A stretch of DNA of 64,000 nucleotides from Halobacterium zhouii (GCF_021249405.1 NZ_CP089593.1:558001-622000), one strand, 5' to 3'; shown: positions 30,913 to 40,271, numbered from the stretch's first letter. Notes: a model not told the origin generated them from the letters alone. Numbers and translations are program-made.

Positions 30913-33486
30913 ATGGAGTACGGTGTCGTCGTTCGCTGGTGGGCGCTCTATCAGGCGCTGTTGCTCGTGGGGCTTCCGTTCACCTCACGGCTGCTGCCTG
31001 ACGCGCCGGACAGCGGTGCCTCGCTTGCGATACCGACCGCGCTCGCGCTGTTGACGGTGCCGCTGTTCTGGGTCGGCCACTTCGCGTTCGGACCGCTCGT
31101 GGTCGCCGGCGTGGCGGTCGCCGTGATAGCGGTGTCGGCGTGGCTGGCGCGGGACGGCGTCGACGTGGACGCGCGCCGATACGCCGAAGTCGTCGCCGTG
31201 TTCACGGTGGCGTTCGCGTTTCTCGTCGCGATACGCGCGGCGAGCAACGGCATCGCCCCGGGTGGCGGCGAGAAGTTCCTCGATTTCGGCCTGCTACAGA
31301 GTCTGCTGCGCGCTGACCGGCTTCCGCCACAGGACATGTGGTACGCCGGCGAGCGCGTCGTCTACTACTACGGCGGCCACCTGATGACGGCCGCGCTCGC
31401 GATGCTCTCCGGGACGCAGGGGAGGTTCGCGTACAGCCCCGCGCTCGCCGGGTTCTACGCGATGGCGGTGACCGGGGCGTACGGCCTCGCGAGCACCATC
31501 GCGGCACGCACCGGCGCGCCGGCGGTGCTGGCGGGTGGCGAGCGTTCGCTGGGAGATGACGAGCGTTCCCAGACGGACGGCGAGCGCTCGCAGGCAGACG
31601 GTGGAACAGCCCAAGAGACGGGAGTCTGGACGGGCGGCGAGCGCGCGGTCCGCCCGTCGATAGCGCTCGGCGTCACGGGCGCGGTGCTCGGGGTAGCGCT
31701 GGTCGCGTTCGACGTGTCGTGGTGGATACTGGTGACGCCCGCGGCGTTCGCGCTCGCGGTCGTCACGCGTTCGCGGCGGGTACGCGCGGGCGCGCTCGCG
31801 GCGTTCGTGTTCGGGTTCGCGAGCAACGTGCTGACGCCGCTCCGGCTGCTCGCTGGGGCGAGCACGGCGCTCCGCGGGTTCATCGCGGGCACGGGGATGA
31901 ACGACGCCTGGTCGCTCGCGACGACGCCGAAGACCTTCGACATGTGGCACGCGAGCAGGGTTATCGGAACCGGCATCAACGAGTTCCCGCTGTTCGCGTA
32001 CCTGAACGGCGACCTGCACGGACACATGATGAGCGTCGCGGTGCTATTCGTCGTGGTCGGCATCTCGCTCGCGTACTACCGCACGCCCGCCGAGCGGCGG
32101 TGGCGGCGCCGCGGCCTGCTGTTCGTCGCGTCACCCGTCGCGGCTGGGCTGATACTCACCGTGAACACGTGGAGTTTCCCGACGGCGCTGGGCGTTCCTG
32201 CGCTCGCGGTCGCGCTCGCCGACGCGCCGCCGCGGACGCTGCTGCCCGCGCGCGTGGCCTCGCGATTGGAACGCGACCGCGGCCCGCTCCGCGAGATCCA
32301 GCGCATCCTGCTCGCGGTCGTCGCCGCTGTGGTCGTCGGTGCGCTCGCGCTCGTGGCCGTGTGGCCGTTCGTGGTGAGTGTGTTGCTCGTCGGGGCGAGC
32401 AGCCAGCACCCGGCGGTCCTTCCGGCGCCCTCGCACCTCGAGTCGTTCCTGGTGATCCACGGTGTCTTCCTCGTCGCGTTCGCCGCGTACCTCGTCTCCC
32501 GGGTGGCCCGCGACTGGCGTGACTGGCTCGCCGCGGGGCTCGCCGTCGTCGGGTTCGCCGGCATCGCCGCGTCCTTCGACCTCGTGGTCGCTGGCGTCCG
32601 CCTCGACTTCGTCGGCGTCGCGGTCGGCGGCCCACTGCTCGTCGGCGCGTGGCTGTTGCGCCGGCGTGACCGGATCGGGTTCGAGGGCGTGCTCGTGGTC
32701 GCGGGCACCGGCCTCGTGGTGCTCGTGGAGTACGTCTACCTCTCGGACGCCGCGAGCTTCGAGCGGTACAACACCGTGTTCAAGGTGTACGCGCAGGTGT
32801 GGGCGCTCTGGTCGGTCGCAGCGGGCGTAGCGCTCGCGGCGTTTGCGTCCAGAGTGTGGAGGGCCGGTGAGCGCCAGTCGGCCGTCCGAGAACACAGCAG
32901 GTCGTGGACGCCGGACGGCGCGCAACTCCGGGAGACCGCTGGGACAGCGCTCGTGGCGGTGCTCGTCGTCTCGACGTCCATCTACGGCGGCCTGGCGCTG
33001 GGCAACCACTTCGGGAGCATGGACGAGGCCACCATCGACGGCATGGAGTACGCCCACGACACCCGCCCGCATCAGGCCGAGGCCATCGAGTGGCTGAACG
33101 ACAAGCCCGGGCAGCCACACATAGTCTCTGCGCCGGGTCTGAGCACCTACTCGTGGGTGAACCCGGCGTCGAGCCTGACCGGGATTCCGACCGTCGCGGG
33201 GTGGCAACACGCCGCCAACTACCACAGCGAGGAGGGGTACCAGACGCGCGTCAGCGACGTCCGAGTCATCTACAAGACTGCGGACCCGTCGTCCCGCGCG
33301 GCGCTCCTGCGGAAACACGACGTGGCGTACATCTGGGTCGGCCCGATAGAACGCAACCGCTGGGACGTCGCGGAGATGGTCGACGAACCGGGAATCGAGC
33401 CGGCGTTCCGGAACGCCGAGGTGACGGTGTACGCGGTGAACCGGACGGCGCTGGTCGAGACGCCGAACGCCGACGAAGCGGAGTGA
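30913..33486 (+). CDS. DUF2298 (Chlor_Arch_YYY) polytopic membrane protein
   Basis: 857 residues with roughly 18-20 membrane helices. The family signature GERVVYYYGGHLMTAALAM (about 147-165) gives the YYY name; a soluble C-terminal part (about 700-857) has PHQAEAIEWLNDKPGQPHIVS and GIPTVAGWQHAANYHSEEGY, resembling the lumenal domain of oligosaccharyl-transferase/glycosyltransferase-C proteins. So an S-layer or lipid-linked glycan transferase role is plausible but unproven. A 21-bp tandem triplication (31540-31602) inserts three copies of ERS[LQ]xD[DG] in a loop between helices. Function unknown. Confidence 0.85.
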   Translation: MEYGVVVRWWALYQALLLVGLPFTSRLLPDAPDSGASLAIPTALALLTVPLFWVGHFAFGPLVVAGVAVAVIAVSAWLARDGVDVDARRYAEVVAVFTVAFAFLVAIRAASNGIAPGGGEKFLDFGLLQSLLRADRLPPQDMWYAGERVVYYYGGHLMTAALAMLSGTQGRFAYSPALAGFYAMAVTGAYGLASTIAARTGAPAVLAGGERSLGDDERSQTDGERSQADGGTAQETGVWTGGERAVRPSIALGVTGAVLGVALVAFDVSWWILVTPAAFALAVVTRSRRVRAGALAAFVFGFASNVLTPLRLLAGASTALRGFIAGTGMNDAWSLATTPKTFDMWHASRVIGTGINEFPLFAYLNGDLHGHMMSVAVLFVVVGISLAYYRTPAERRWRRRGLLFVASPVAAGLILTVNTWSFPTALGVPALAVALADAPPRTLLPARVASRLERDRGPLREIQRILLAVVAAVVVGALALVAVWPFVVSVLLVGASSQHPAVLPAPSHLESFLVIHGVFLVAFAAYLVSRVARDWRDWLAAGLAVVGFAGIAASFDLVVAGVRLDFVGVAVGGPLLVGAWLLRRRDRIGFEGVLVVAGTGLVVLVEYVYLSDAASFERYNTVFKVYAQVWALWSVAAGVALAAFASRVWRAGERQSAVREHSRSWTPDGAQLRETAGTALVAVLVVSTSIYGGLALGNHFGSMDEATIDGMEYAHDTRPHQAEAIEWLNDKPGQPHIVSAPGLSTYSWVNPASSLTGIPTVAGWQHAANYHSEEGYQTRVSDVRVIYKTADPSSRAALLRKHDVAYIWVGPIERNRWDVAEMVDEPGIEPAFRNAEVTVYAVNRTALVETPNADEAE
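31540..31602 (+). repeat. Three 21-bp tandem repeats within the DUF2298 gene
   Basis: Units 31540-31560, 31561-31581, 31582-31602 begin GAGCGTTCGC, GAGCGTTCCC, GAGCGCTCGC and encode the peptides ERSLGDD, ERSQTDG, ERSQADG. They sit in a hydrophilic loop, keep frame, and are mildly diverged. Confidence 0.8.
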
Positions 33487-33543
33487 ATCGACCGAGCAGA
33501 ATCAGGTGTAAAGAGCAGGCTGCGTGGAAGAACAGACCGAGCG

Positions 33544-33810
33544 TCAGACCGCGAGGTCGCCCGAGCGCTTCTTCACGGTGACGTCCTCTGCGTCGACGGA
33601 CTCGACGTCGAGGAAGTGCGGGACGTAGTTGCGCGTCTCGTAGTCCTCGAGTTCGTCGGCGTCGCCCATGACACACCACAACTGGACCTCGTCGGGGCCG
33701 TGCCAGTCGCCGTTCCGCGTCACCTGGAAGAGGACCTTCTCCTCGCCGTCGTACTCGATGACGGCGTCACGGCGGACGCCGGGGTCGCCGTGGATGATGA
33801 GGCGCTTCAT
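33544..33810 (-). CDS. Small haloarchaeal protein (HAH_0734 family)
   Basis: 88 residues starting MKRLIIHGDPGVRRDAVIEY, with VQLWCVMGDADELEDYETRN and PHFLDVESVDAEDVTVKKRSGDL. I recall this as the haloarchaeal HAH_0734 family, defined by a conserved core but without a function. Probably a small alpha/beta cytoplasmic protein. Located convergent with the DUF2298 gene (stops 58 bp apart) and divergent from the L44e operon 286 bp away. Confidence 0.8.
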   Translation of the reverse strand: MKRLIIHGDPGVRRDAVIEYDGEEKVLFQVTRNGDWHGPDEVQLWCVMGDADELEDYETRNYVPHFLDVESVDAEDVTVKKRSGDLAV

Positions 33811-33835
33811 GCCTCTGGGTTCACAGTAGGGCGGA

Positions 33836-33958
33836 TTAAACGCTTCGAAGGCCGCTCCGACCGACCGGCGCGTCGAAAAGGTACGCGAGCGGAGCGAGCA
33901 CAGTCGCGAGGACGACTGCGAGGAACGTGGAGGTGGTCGAGCGGGGGAGGGCGTACAC
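33836..33958 (-). CDS. Possible single-membrane-helix microprotein
   Basis: GTG 33958 opens a 40-codon frame: after VYALPRSTTS a 16-20-residue hydrophobic helix (TFLAVVLATVLAPLAYLFDA), then GRSGLRSV. It lies between the HAH_0734-type gene and the L44e operon. Composition is plausible for a membrane microprotein, but there is no recognised family and no strong promoter, so it could be chance. Confidence 0.3.
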   Translation of the reverse strand: MYALPRSTTSTFLAVVLATVLAPLAYLFDAPVGRSGLRSV

Positions 33959-34048
33959 GCTCCACCGGGCAGGCGCACAATCTTTGCCCGAAGGCAGGCG
34001 AAACCGTTGCCCGAAGGAAGTCGCTGTCGCCGACCCGAACCAAACGGA

Positions 34049-34055
34049 TTTTAAA
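34049..34055 (+). promoter_or_regulatory. TATA box of the L44e operon
   Basis: TTTTAAA, about 42-48 bp upstream of ATG 34097; transcription would start near 34078-34082. Two copies of TTGCCCGAAGG (33984-33994 and 34009-34019) lie just upstream and could be regulatory. Confidence 0.45.
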
Positions 34056-34096
34056 CGACCACCGCCAAGCATCTGCCAACAGAGTTGATTTAGCCT

Positions 34097-34378
34097 ATGG
34101 AGATGCCACGCCGATTCAACAGCTACTGCCCGTTCTGCAACGAGCACCACCAGATCGAGGTCGAGAAGGTTCGGAGCGGCCGCTCCTCCGGCATGAAGTG
34201 GGACGCTCGCCGCACGAAGCGCGCGAACCACTCCATCGGGAACCACGGCCGCTTCTCGAAGGTGCCGGTCGGCAACAAGCCGACGAAGAAGACCGACCTG
34301 AAGTACCGCTGCAGCGAGTGCGGTAACGCCCACCTCCGCGAGGGATGGCGCACTGGCCGTCTCGTCCTCCAGGAATAA
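34097..34378 (+). CDS. rpl44e: Large ribosomal subunit protein eL42 (L44e)
   Basis: 93 residues. [24 protein letters not shown] begins the protein; zinc site CPFC...CSEC (about residues 11-14 and 74-77). The [12 protein letters not shown] segment and the basic core [19 protein letters not shown] are family hallmarks. It contacts the 23S rRNA near the E site. First gene of a five-gene translation cluster whose order (eL42, eS27, aIF2alpha, Nop10, PAC2) is conserved in archaea. Confidence 0.97.
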   Translation: MEMPRRFNSYCPFCNEHHQIEVEKVRSGRSSGMKWDARRTKRANHSIGNHGRFSKVPVGNKPTKKTDLKYRCSECGNAHLREGWRTGRLVLQE

Positions 34379-34380
34379 CG

Positions 34381-34554
34381 ATGTCAGGACAGTTCTACAA
34401 AGTCGAGTGTCCGGATTGTGAGAACGAACAGACCGTCTTCGGGAAGGCCTCTACCGAGGTCGCCTGTGCCGTCTGCGGGACGACGCTCGTGCGTCCCACG
34501 GGCGGTGAGGCCAACATCCTCGGCGAGGTCGTCGAGACCGTCGAGGCGAGATGA
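34381..34554 (+). CDS. rps27e: Small ribosomal subunit protein eS27 (S27e)
   Basis: 57 residues with the zinc ribbon [26 protein letters not shown] (C-x2-C...C-x2-C, about 8-33) and the closing [16 protein letters not shown]. Ribosomal protein eS27 of the small-subunit head. Starts two bases after the eL42 stop and overlaps the aIF2alpha start by four bases. Confidence 0.96.
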   Translation: MSGQFYKVECPDCENEQTVFGKASTEVACAVCGTTLVRPTGGEANILGEVVETVEAR

Positions 34555-35351
34555 AGTACGAGGGCTGGCCCGAGGAGGGCGAACTCGTCGTCGGGAAGGT
34601 CGACGACATCGAGGACTTCGGCGTGTTCGTCGACCTCGAGGAGTACGAGGGCAAGCGTGGCCTCGTGCACGTCAGCGAGGTCGCCAGCGGCTGGATCAAG
34701 AACGTCCGTGACCACGTCAACGAGGACCAGACGGTCGTCGCGAAGGTCCTGGACGTCGACGAGTCGGCCCAACAGATCGACCTCTCGCTGAAGGACGTCA
34801 ACGACCACCAGCACTCGGACGCCATCCAGGAGTGGAAGAACGAGCAGAAGGCCGACAAGTGGCTCACGCTCGCGTTCGGCGAGGACATGGCCGACGACCA
34901 GTTCCGCCGCGTCACGAACGGGCTGCTGGCCTCGTTCGGGAGCCTCTACGACGGCTTCGAGCAGGCGGCCATCCACGGCTACGACGCACTCGAGGACACC
35001 GACCTCGAGGACGACGAGCGGGACGCCATCGTCGAGACCGCTCGCGAGAACGTCTCCGTGCCGTACGTCACCGTCACCGGCTACGTGAGCCTCACGTCGC
35101 CGAATGCGGACGGCGTCGACGACGTGAAGGAGGCGCTGCAGGCCGCCGAGGGGAACGGAGACGTGCCCGACGAGGCCGAACTCGATGTGACGTACGTCGG
35201 GTCGCCCGAGTACCGCCTCCGCGTCCAGGCGCCGAACTACAAGACCGCCGAATCGGAACTCGAGGCCGCAGCGGACCGCGCGGTCGCGGAGATCGACGGC
35301 CTCGGCGGCGAGGGCGAGTACCACCGCAACCGCCAACTCGAGGACGAGTAG
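34551..35351 (+). CDS. eif2a: Translation initiation factor aIF2 subunit alpha
   Basis: 266 residues. N-terminal S1/OB domain ([47 protein letters not shown], residues ~9-55), a helical middle domain, and a C-terminal alpha/beta domain ([46 protein letters not shown]). Part of the heterotrimer that delivers initiator tRNA. Overlaps eS27 by the ATGA motif, so translationally coupled. Confidence 0.97.
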   Translation: MKYEGWPEEGELVVGKVDDIEDFGVFVDLEEYEGKRGLVHVSEVASGWIKNVRDHVNEDQTVVAKVLDVDESAQQIDLSLKDVNDHQHSDAIQEWKNEQKADKWLTLAFGEDMADDQFRRVTNGLLASFGSLYDGFEQAAIHGYDALEDTDLEDDERDAIVETARENVSVPYVTVTGYVSLTSPNADGVDDVKEALQAAEGNGDVPDEAELDVTYVGSPEYRLRVQAPNYKTAESELEAAADRAVAEIDGLGGEGEYHRNRQLEDE

Positions 35352-35378
35352 TCCGACTCGACGAGTTTTCTTCGATAG

Positions 35379-35546
35379 ATGAAATCGGACATCCGCGTCT
35401 GTTCGGCGTGGCGCGACACCCACGACCGGCCGGTGTACACGCTCTCTCCTACGTGTCCGGAGTGCGGCGCGGACGCCGTGAACAGCGCGCCCGCCCCGTT
35501 CGACCCCGAGGACCCCTACGGACGGTATCGGCGAGCGCGCCAGTAA
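35379..35546 (+). CDS. nop10: H/ACA RNA-protein Nop10
   Basis: 55 residues. MKSDIRVCSAWRDTHDRPVYTL then SPTCPECGADAVNSAPAPFDP; four cysteines in C...CPEC arrangement with the tail GRYRRARQ. Nop10 binds Cbf5 in the pseudouridylation complex. Position directly after aIF2alpha is the conserved archaeal location. Confidence 0.95.
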   Translation: MKSDIRVCSAWRDTHDRPVYTLSPTCPECGADAVNSAPAPFDPEDPYGRYRRARQ

Positions 35547-35636
35547 CCTCCACGAACACCTCCAGCGCACTGCGACGCGCGCTCGCAGACGAGCGCGACC
35601 GACGCTCTCTTAAGGAGCGCTCCCGCCGCTAGAGGC

Positions 35637-36392
35637 ATGGACGAAATCGACATCGAGTGGGCGGCGACGCCCGAACTCGAGGACCCCGTGTTCGTCGAAG
35701 GACTGCCGGGCGTCGGGCACGTCGGAAAACTCGTCGCCGAACACGTCGTCGAGGAGGCGGACAGCGAACTCGTCTGCCAGATCTACACCGAGCACTTCCC
35801 GCCCCAGGTGACCGTGGACGACGACGGCGTCGCGGAACTCGCCGCCGCGGACGTCCACGCCGTCGAGACGGAGGGCCGGGACCTGCTCGTGCTCAGCGGG
35901 AACCACCAGGCCCAGGACAACATCGGCCACTACCGGGTCACGGAGTCGTTCCTCGACGTCGCCGAGGAGTTTGGCGCCACTGAACTGTACGCGCTCGGCG
36001 GCGTCCCCACGGGCGAACTCGTCGAGGAACACGACGTCCTCGGCGCCGTCTCCGACGCCGACATGAAAGACCGCCTCGAGGACGCCGGCGTCGAGTTCCG
36101 CAGCGAGGAACCCTCCGGCGGCATCGTCGGTTCGAGCGGCCTCCTGCTCGGTCTCGGCGGCCGCCGCGGCCACGACGCCGCCTGCCTCATGGGCGAGACC
36201 TCTGGCTACCTCGTCGACCCGAAAGCCGCGAAGGCCGTCCTCGGCGTCCTCGAATCGCTGCTCGGCTTCGAGGTGGACGAGGAAGCCCTCGACGACCGCG
36301 CCGAGGACATGGAGGACGTCGTCGGCCGCCTCCAGGAGATGGAGGAAGGCCCGAGCCCCGGCAGCGACGACGACCTGCGCTACATCGGCTAG
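35637..36392 (+). CDS. Proteasome assembly chaperone family protein (PAC2)
   Basis: 251 residues. PAC2 fold with PVFVEGLPGVGHVGKLVAEHVVEE (about 17-40), DLLVLSGNHQAQDNIGHYRVTE, LYALGGVPTGELVEEHDV and GLLLGLGGRRGHDAACLMGETSGYLVDPKAA (about 161-192). Archaeal PAC2-like proteins help proteasome assembly; PAN is encoded further on at 62 kb. C-terminal helix is acidic. Ends the conserved translation cluster. Confidence 0.93.
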   Translation: MDEIDIEWAATPELEDPVFVEGLPGVGHVGKLVAEHVVEEADSELVCQIYTEHFPPQVTVDDDGVAELAAADVHAVETEGRDLLVLSGNHQAQDNIGHYRVTESFLDVAEEFGATELYALGGVPTGELVEEHDVLGAVSDADMKDRLEDAGVEFRSEEPSGGIVGSSGLLLGLGGRRGHDAACLMGETSGYLVDPKAAKAVLGVLESLLGFEVDEEALDDRAEDMEDVVGRLQEMEEGPSPGSDDDLRYIG

Positions 36393-36466
36393 AAACGGAC
36401 GGTCTTCTCCCTTCTCCCTTCTTCCGCAGCGGTAGCCCTTGCTTCCCACATCCCCGAAGCCCTCGC

Positions 36467-36601
36467 GCGCTCCAGTCCCGGGGCTCGCTGCGCGCCTTCA
36501 CTCGCTTCGCTCGTTTCGGTGCTTGTTCCGAGAGACCCTTTGCGTCTCTCGACGTTCGCCTCGCGTTGCTCGGCTCACCTTCGCCCGGGTTCCTGGAGCG
36601 C
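36467..36601. repeat. Palindromic MITE-like element, copy C
   Basis: Lies in the 352-bp spacer between the PAC2 gene and the J-domain gene. Short inverted ends GCGCTCCAG (36467-36475) / CTGGAGCGC (36593-36601). The inner sequence GGGGCTCGCTGCGC, then CGGTGCTTGTTCCGAGAGAC...GACGTTCGCCTCG...CTCGGCTCACC matches the same skeleton in copy A at 13835-13940 with mismatches compensated in its hairpin arms. No gene. Confidence 0.65.
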
Positions 36602-36744
36602 ACTCGCCCTTCGGAAGTCCGCCAGGCGACCGGCTGATCAGTCCACTGGACGCCGGTTGGTCAACAGAGAGAAACAGGGCAGTCGTATCCTCGGCTGACT
36701 CGACCGGCGAACGATTCTTTTCCCGCCACTGCGTACCACGACGT

Positions 36745-37350
36745 GTGTTCCCGGGTTGGCTCGAACTGGGACTGGTCATCGCGGGCCTGGTCTCCGTGGT
36801 GGTCGCGGCGCTGTTCGTCGTCGGGGAGCGACTGTACCCGACGGAACCGGTCACGCCGGCCGGGTCAGTGTCCGGGGAGTGGAAACGCAGACAGGAGATC
36901 CGGGAGTACCTGCGCGCAATCGACGAACCGTTCGCGGAGGAGCACTTCGTCGCGGGGACGCACGTCGCGTTCTACCTGCCAGGGCGTGACGTCGCCATCA
37001 CGTTCGACGCGCCCGCGTACTTCCGCATCAGGAACGCGAAGACGCACGTCGTGCTCGCGGAACACGAGATGCCGGGGCGACACCTCGGCGGCCGCCTGCC
37101 GTTCGAGACGCCCGACCCCGGCGAACTGTTCGGCGAGGAATCCGGAGAGCGCGACGACGAGGCGGACGCGGACAGCGTGGAGCGCGCGTTCGACACGCTG
37201 GGGCTCCCGCGGTCCGCGAGCGAGTCCGAGGTGAAGGCGGCCTACAGGGAGCGAGTGAAGGACGTCCACCCCGACCACGGCGGCGACCGGGAGACCTTCG
37301 AACGGGTTCGGGAGGCGTACGCGGCGGCGCGGCAGGCGAGCACGTCGTGA
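36745..37350 (+). CDS. Membrane-anchored J-domain protein
   Basis: 201 residues from GTG 36745. A single N-terminal membrane helix (LELGLVIAGLVSVVVAALFVV, about 5-25) is followed by an unassigned beta-rich middle, then a J-domain at residues ~138-198: AFDTLGLPRSASESEVKAAYRERVKDVHPDHGGDRETFERVREAYAAA, including the HPD tripeptide needed to stimulate DnaK. So a membrane-bound co-chaperone. Neither dnaK nor grpE is in the window. TTCTTTTC just upstream (about 36714-36721) is a weak TATA-like element. Confidence 0.8.
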   Translation: MFPGWLELGLVIAGLVSVVVAALFVVGERLYPTEPVTPAGSVSGEWKRRQEIREYLRAIDEPFAEEHFVAGTHVAFYLPGRDVAITFDAPAYFRIRNAKTHVVLAEHEMPGRHLGGRLPFETPDPGELFGEESGERDDEADADSVERAFDTLGLPRSASESEVKAAYRERVKDVHPDHGGDRETFERVREAYAAARQASTS

Positions 37351-37367
37351 GTAGCGTTCTGCTGTAG

Positions 37368-38150
37368 CTACGCCAGGTCCGTCACTTCGTAGTTCGCGCC
37401 GGCGTCCCGAAGCGGGTCGGTGACGCGGCCGACGGCGTCCGCGACGGCGACGACCACGACGTCCAGCCCGCGGCTCGCGGCGTCGGCGGCGACCTCCCCG
37501 GCGGCGAACGTCACGGCTGGCTCGCGGTCGGCGCGGCGGAGCGCGACGACGGCTTCGACGCCCGCGGCGACCACGAGGTCGGCGTCCGCGGTGGCACTGC
37601 GGAGGCGCTCGGCGTCGGTCGCGTGACTCCCGCCCGACCGCACCGCGGGAACCTGGTAGACAGTGACGTCGCCGGGTTCGAGGTCGATGATGCCCTCGAA
37701 GCCCGTGACGCCGACGTCCTCGCCGGCGGCGGCGTCCGTCGTCGCGATGCCGGTCGCGGGCCCGACGTCGCCGGGAGTCGCGTGCAGCAGCCCCTCGCGC
37801 ATCTCGAGGGAGACCGTGTCCTCGGCCTCGACGTCGTCGGTGGCGATGGCGGCGTCCTCGTTCACGCCGCCGAGTACGTCCTCGGAGACGCGGTCGGCGT
37901 ACCGACGTACGTTCGAAGCAGTGCGCAGGAGCCAGTCGACGCCCTCTTTCGTGACGCGGTAGCGCGACCGCCCCTCCTTCGTGACGAGGCCGTCCTCGAC
38001 GAGTTCGCGGATGTACTCGGAGACGGCCTGGCTGGTGACGCCGACGGCCTCTGCGATTTCGCCCTGGCTGACGGCGGGCTGGCGGTCCGCGATCTCCACG
38101 AGGACCCGGAACCGCGTGGCGCTGCGTTTGTCCGCGAGGACGTCGACCAT
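37368..38150 (-). CDS. Winged-helix transcriptional regulator with conserved C-terminal domain
   Basis: 260 residues. An N-terminal MarR-like winged helix: QPAVSQGEIAEAVGVTSQAVSEYIRELVEDGLVTKEGRSRYRVT (about 24-67). The remaining ~190 residues form a conserved archaeal domain (TVYQVPAVRSGGSHATDAERLRSATADADLVVAAGVEAVVAL, then VTFAAGEVAADAASRGLDVVVVAV) that resembles a sugar- or nucleotide-binding alpha/beta fold. I recall similar archaeal proteins with a DUF7839-type C-terminus. Ligand and targets are unknown. ATG 38150; transcribed away from the phosphoesterase gene. Confidence 0.82.
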   Translation of the reverse strand: MVDVLADKRSATRFRVLVEIADRQPAVSQGEIAEAVGVTSQAVSEYIRELVEDGLVTKEGRSRYRVTKEGVDWLLRTASNVRRYADRVSEDVLGGVNEDAAIATDDVEAEDTVSLEMREGLLHATPGDVGPATGIATTDAAAGEDVGVTGFEGIIDLEPGDVTVYQVPAVRSGGSHATDAERLRSATADADLVVAAGVEAVVALRRADREPAVTFAAGEVAADAASRGLDVVVVAVADAVGRVTDPLRDAGANYEVTDLA

Positions 38151-38309
38151 ACGGGAGGCGTCGTACGCGCGCGTCAAAACCGCATCGGTGGGCAGTCGGG
38201 TCGGCGAGCAACTGCATCGGCGAGCAACTGCATCGGTGGGCTGGTCGGCGGGGTGTGCGACCGCCGAACCTAACTCGGTTCGCGTCCCATCCGAAGTCGT
38301 GAGCGAGTC

Positions 38310-39005
38310 GTGACCGACCCGCCGTCGTGGGCGACGTTCGCGGAGCGAGCGGTCTACTTGTCGGACGCGGACGCGCTGGTGCTCGCGGACTTCCACGTCG
38401 GACGGGACGCCGCCTCGAACGTGGCGCTCCCGCTGGGGGAGCGCGCGGACCTCACGGAGCGCCTGCACGCGCTCCTCGGGGAGTTCGCGCCGTCGGTGGT
38501 GGTGTTCGCGGGCGACGTGTTGCACGTCCACGGGAGTCTGCCGGACGGCGCGGAGGCGACGGTTCGCGCGCTCGTGGACGCCGTCGCGGAGGCAGGCGCG
38601 TCCCTCCGCGTGGCGCGCGGGAACCACGACACAATGCTCGACTCCTTCGGCGTCGACGTGGACGCGGCGGTCGAACTCGCGGACGGAACCGTGGTCTGTC
38701 ACGGTCACGAGGAGCCGACTGCGGATGCCGAGCGACTCGTCGTCGGCCACGAACACCCGGCGATTCGCGTCGAGGGCCAGCGACACCCGTGTTTTCTCTA
38801 CGGACCGGGCGAGTACGAGAGCGCAGACGCGCTCGTGCTGCCGGCGTTCTCCCGTCTCGCCGCTGGCACGCTCGTGAACGGCCTGACTCCGGGGTCGTCG
38901 CTCTCCCCGCTCCTGCGCGACCCGGACGACTTCCATCCCGTCGTCGTGAGCGACGACGACCCCCTCGTGTTCCCGCGCCTCGGGGATTTGCGCAGCCACC
39001 TGTGA
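38310..39005 (+). CDS. Metallophosphoesterase (calcineurin-like)
   Basis: 231 residues from GTG 38310. Metallophosphoesterase motifs in order: LVLADFHVGRD (D-x-H), VVVFAGDVLHVHG (G-D), RVARGNHDTM (GNHD, about 104-109), VVCHGHEEP and VVGHEHPAIRVEG (GHxH-like). A single-domain enzyme, similar in pattern to archaeal phosphodiesterases of unknown target. Follows the divergent regulator by 160 bp and leads to threonine synthase 72 bp on, same strand. Confidence 0.88.
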   Translation: MTDPPSWATFAERAVYLSDADALVLADFHVGRDAASNVALPLGERADLTERLHALLGEFAPSVVVFAGDVLHVHGSLPDGAEATVRALVDAVAEAGASLRVARGNHDTMLDSFGVDVDAAVELADGTVVCHGHEEPTADAERLVVGHEHPAIRVEGQRHPCFLYGPGEYESADALVLPAFSRLAAGTLVNGLTPGSSLSPLLRDPDDFHPVVVSDDDPLVFPRLGDLRSHL

Positions 39006-39077
39006 GTTCGAGTGGCGGACCCACCCCGCCCGTTTCGAAGGGACAGGGCTTTTCTCCCGGACCACCAACCCGGGCGC

Positions 39078-40271
39078 ATGGAGACGACGCCGGCCTTCGA
39101 GGGCCTTCGCTGCGTAGATTGCGGGGAGACGTTCGACCCGGAGACGGCGACCCACCGCTGCCCTGACTGCGAGGGCATCCTCGACCCGACGTACGACTAC
39201 GATTCGGTCGAGTTGGACCGCGATGACCTGGAATCACGGCGCTTCGAGTCGATGTGGCGCTACGAGGAACTGCTCCCGTTCACCTGTGACTCGGCGGTGT
39301 CGATGCACGAGGGCACGACGCCGCTCGTGGAGTGCCCGCGTCTCGCCGACGAACTCGGCGTCGAGCGCGTGCTGATAAAGGACGAGGGGCAGAACCCGAC
39401 GGGCACGTTCAAGGACCGCGGGCAGACGCTCGCGGTGACCGCGGCGGTCCAGCACGGCGCGAGCGACGTGGCGCTTGCCTCCGCCGGCAACGCGGGGCAG
39501 GCCGCGTCGGCGTACGCGGGTCGCGCGGGCCTCGACAGCCACGTCTTCCTGCCGACGCGCTCGGGGTTCACGAACAAGGCGATGGTGAACGTCCACGGCG
39601 GCGACATGACCATCGTCGAGGGGCGCATCGGCGACGCGGGCGCGGCCTACGAGGACGCGATGGCCGACCACGACGACTGGTACTCCGTGAAGACGTTCGA
39701 GACGCCGTACCGCCACGAGGGCAAGAAGACGATGTACTACGAAGTCGTCGAGCAACTCGACTGGGAAGTTCCCGACCGCGTCGTTTACCCGACCGGCGGC
39801 GGCGTCGGCCTCGTCGGGATGCAGAAGGCCGCCGAGGAGTTCCGCGACCTGGGGCTCACCGACGACCTGCCCGCGATGTACGCCGCACAGGCCGAGGGCT
39901 GCGCGCCGGTGGTGCGCGCGTTCGAGGAGGACAGAGACACCCACGAGGCGTGGGACGCACCGGACACCATCTGTGGCGGCATCGAGATCCCGGACCCGGG
40001 CGCCAGCCCCCTGATTCTCGACGCGCTCCGGGAGAGCGGCGGCGGCGCGGTCGCCACGAGCGACGAGGACATCCTCGACGCGGCGGTGCTGGTCGCCCAG
40101 CACGAGGGCATCGAGATGGGCGCGACGCCCGCGGCGGCCGCGTCGGGTGCGTGGGAACTCGCACAGCAGGGCGAGTTCGACGAGGACGACACGGTCGTCG
40201 TGATGAACACGGGCACCGCGAACAAGGACGCCGACGTGGTGCGCTCGCACCTGATGGGGAAGGGACTGTAG
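39078..40271 (+). CDS. thrC: Threonine synthase
   Basis: 397 residues. An N-terminal zinc-ribbon-like segment (RCVDCGETFDPETATHRCPDC, about 11-31) precedes the PLP fold type II core: LIKDEGQNPTGTFKDRGQTLAV with the PLP Lys (about 96-117), ASAGNAGQAASAYAGRAGL, and FLPTRSGFTNKAMVNV. Converts O-phosphohomoserine to threonine. The zinc-ribbon version is common in archaea. ATG 39078 precedes the zinc ribbon directly. Confidence 0.94.
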   Translation: METTPAFEGLRCVDCGETFDPETATHRCPDCEGILDPTYDYDSVELDRDDLESRRFESMWRYEELLPFTCDSAVSMHEGTTPLVECPRLADELGVERVLIKDEGQNPTGTFKDRGQTLAVTAAVQHGASDVALASAGNAGQAASAYAGRAGLDSHVFLPTRSGFTNKAMVNVHGGDMTIVEGRIGDAGAAYEDAMADHDDWYSVKTFETPYRHEGKKTMYYEVVEQLDWEVPDRVVYPTGGGVGLVGMQKAAEEFRDLGLTDDLPAMYAAQAEGCAPVVRAFEEDRDTHEAWDAPDTICGGIEIPDPGASPLILDALRESGGGAVATSDEDILDAAVLVAQHEGIEMGATPAAAASGAWELAQQGEFDEDDTVVVMNTGTANKDADVVRSHLMGKGL

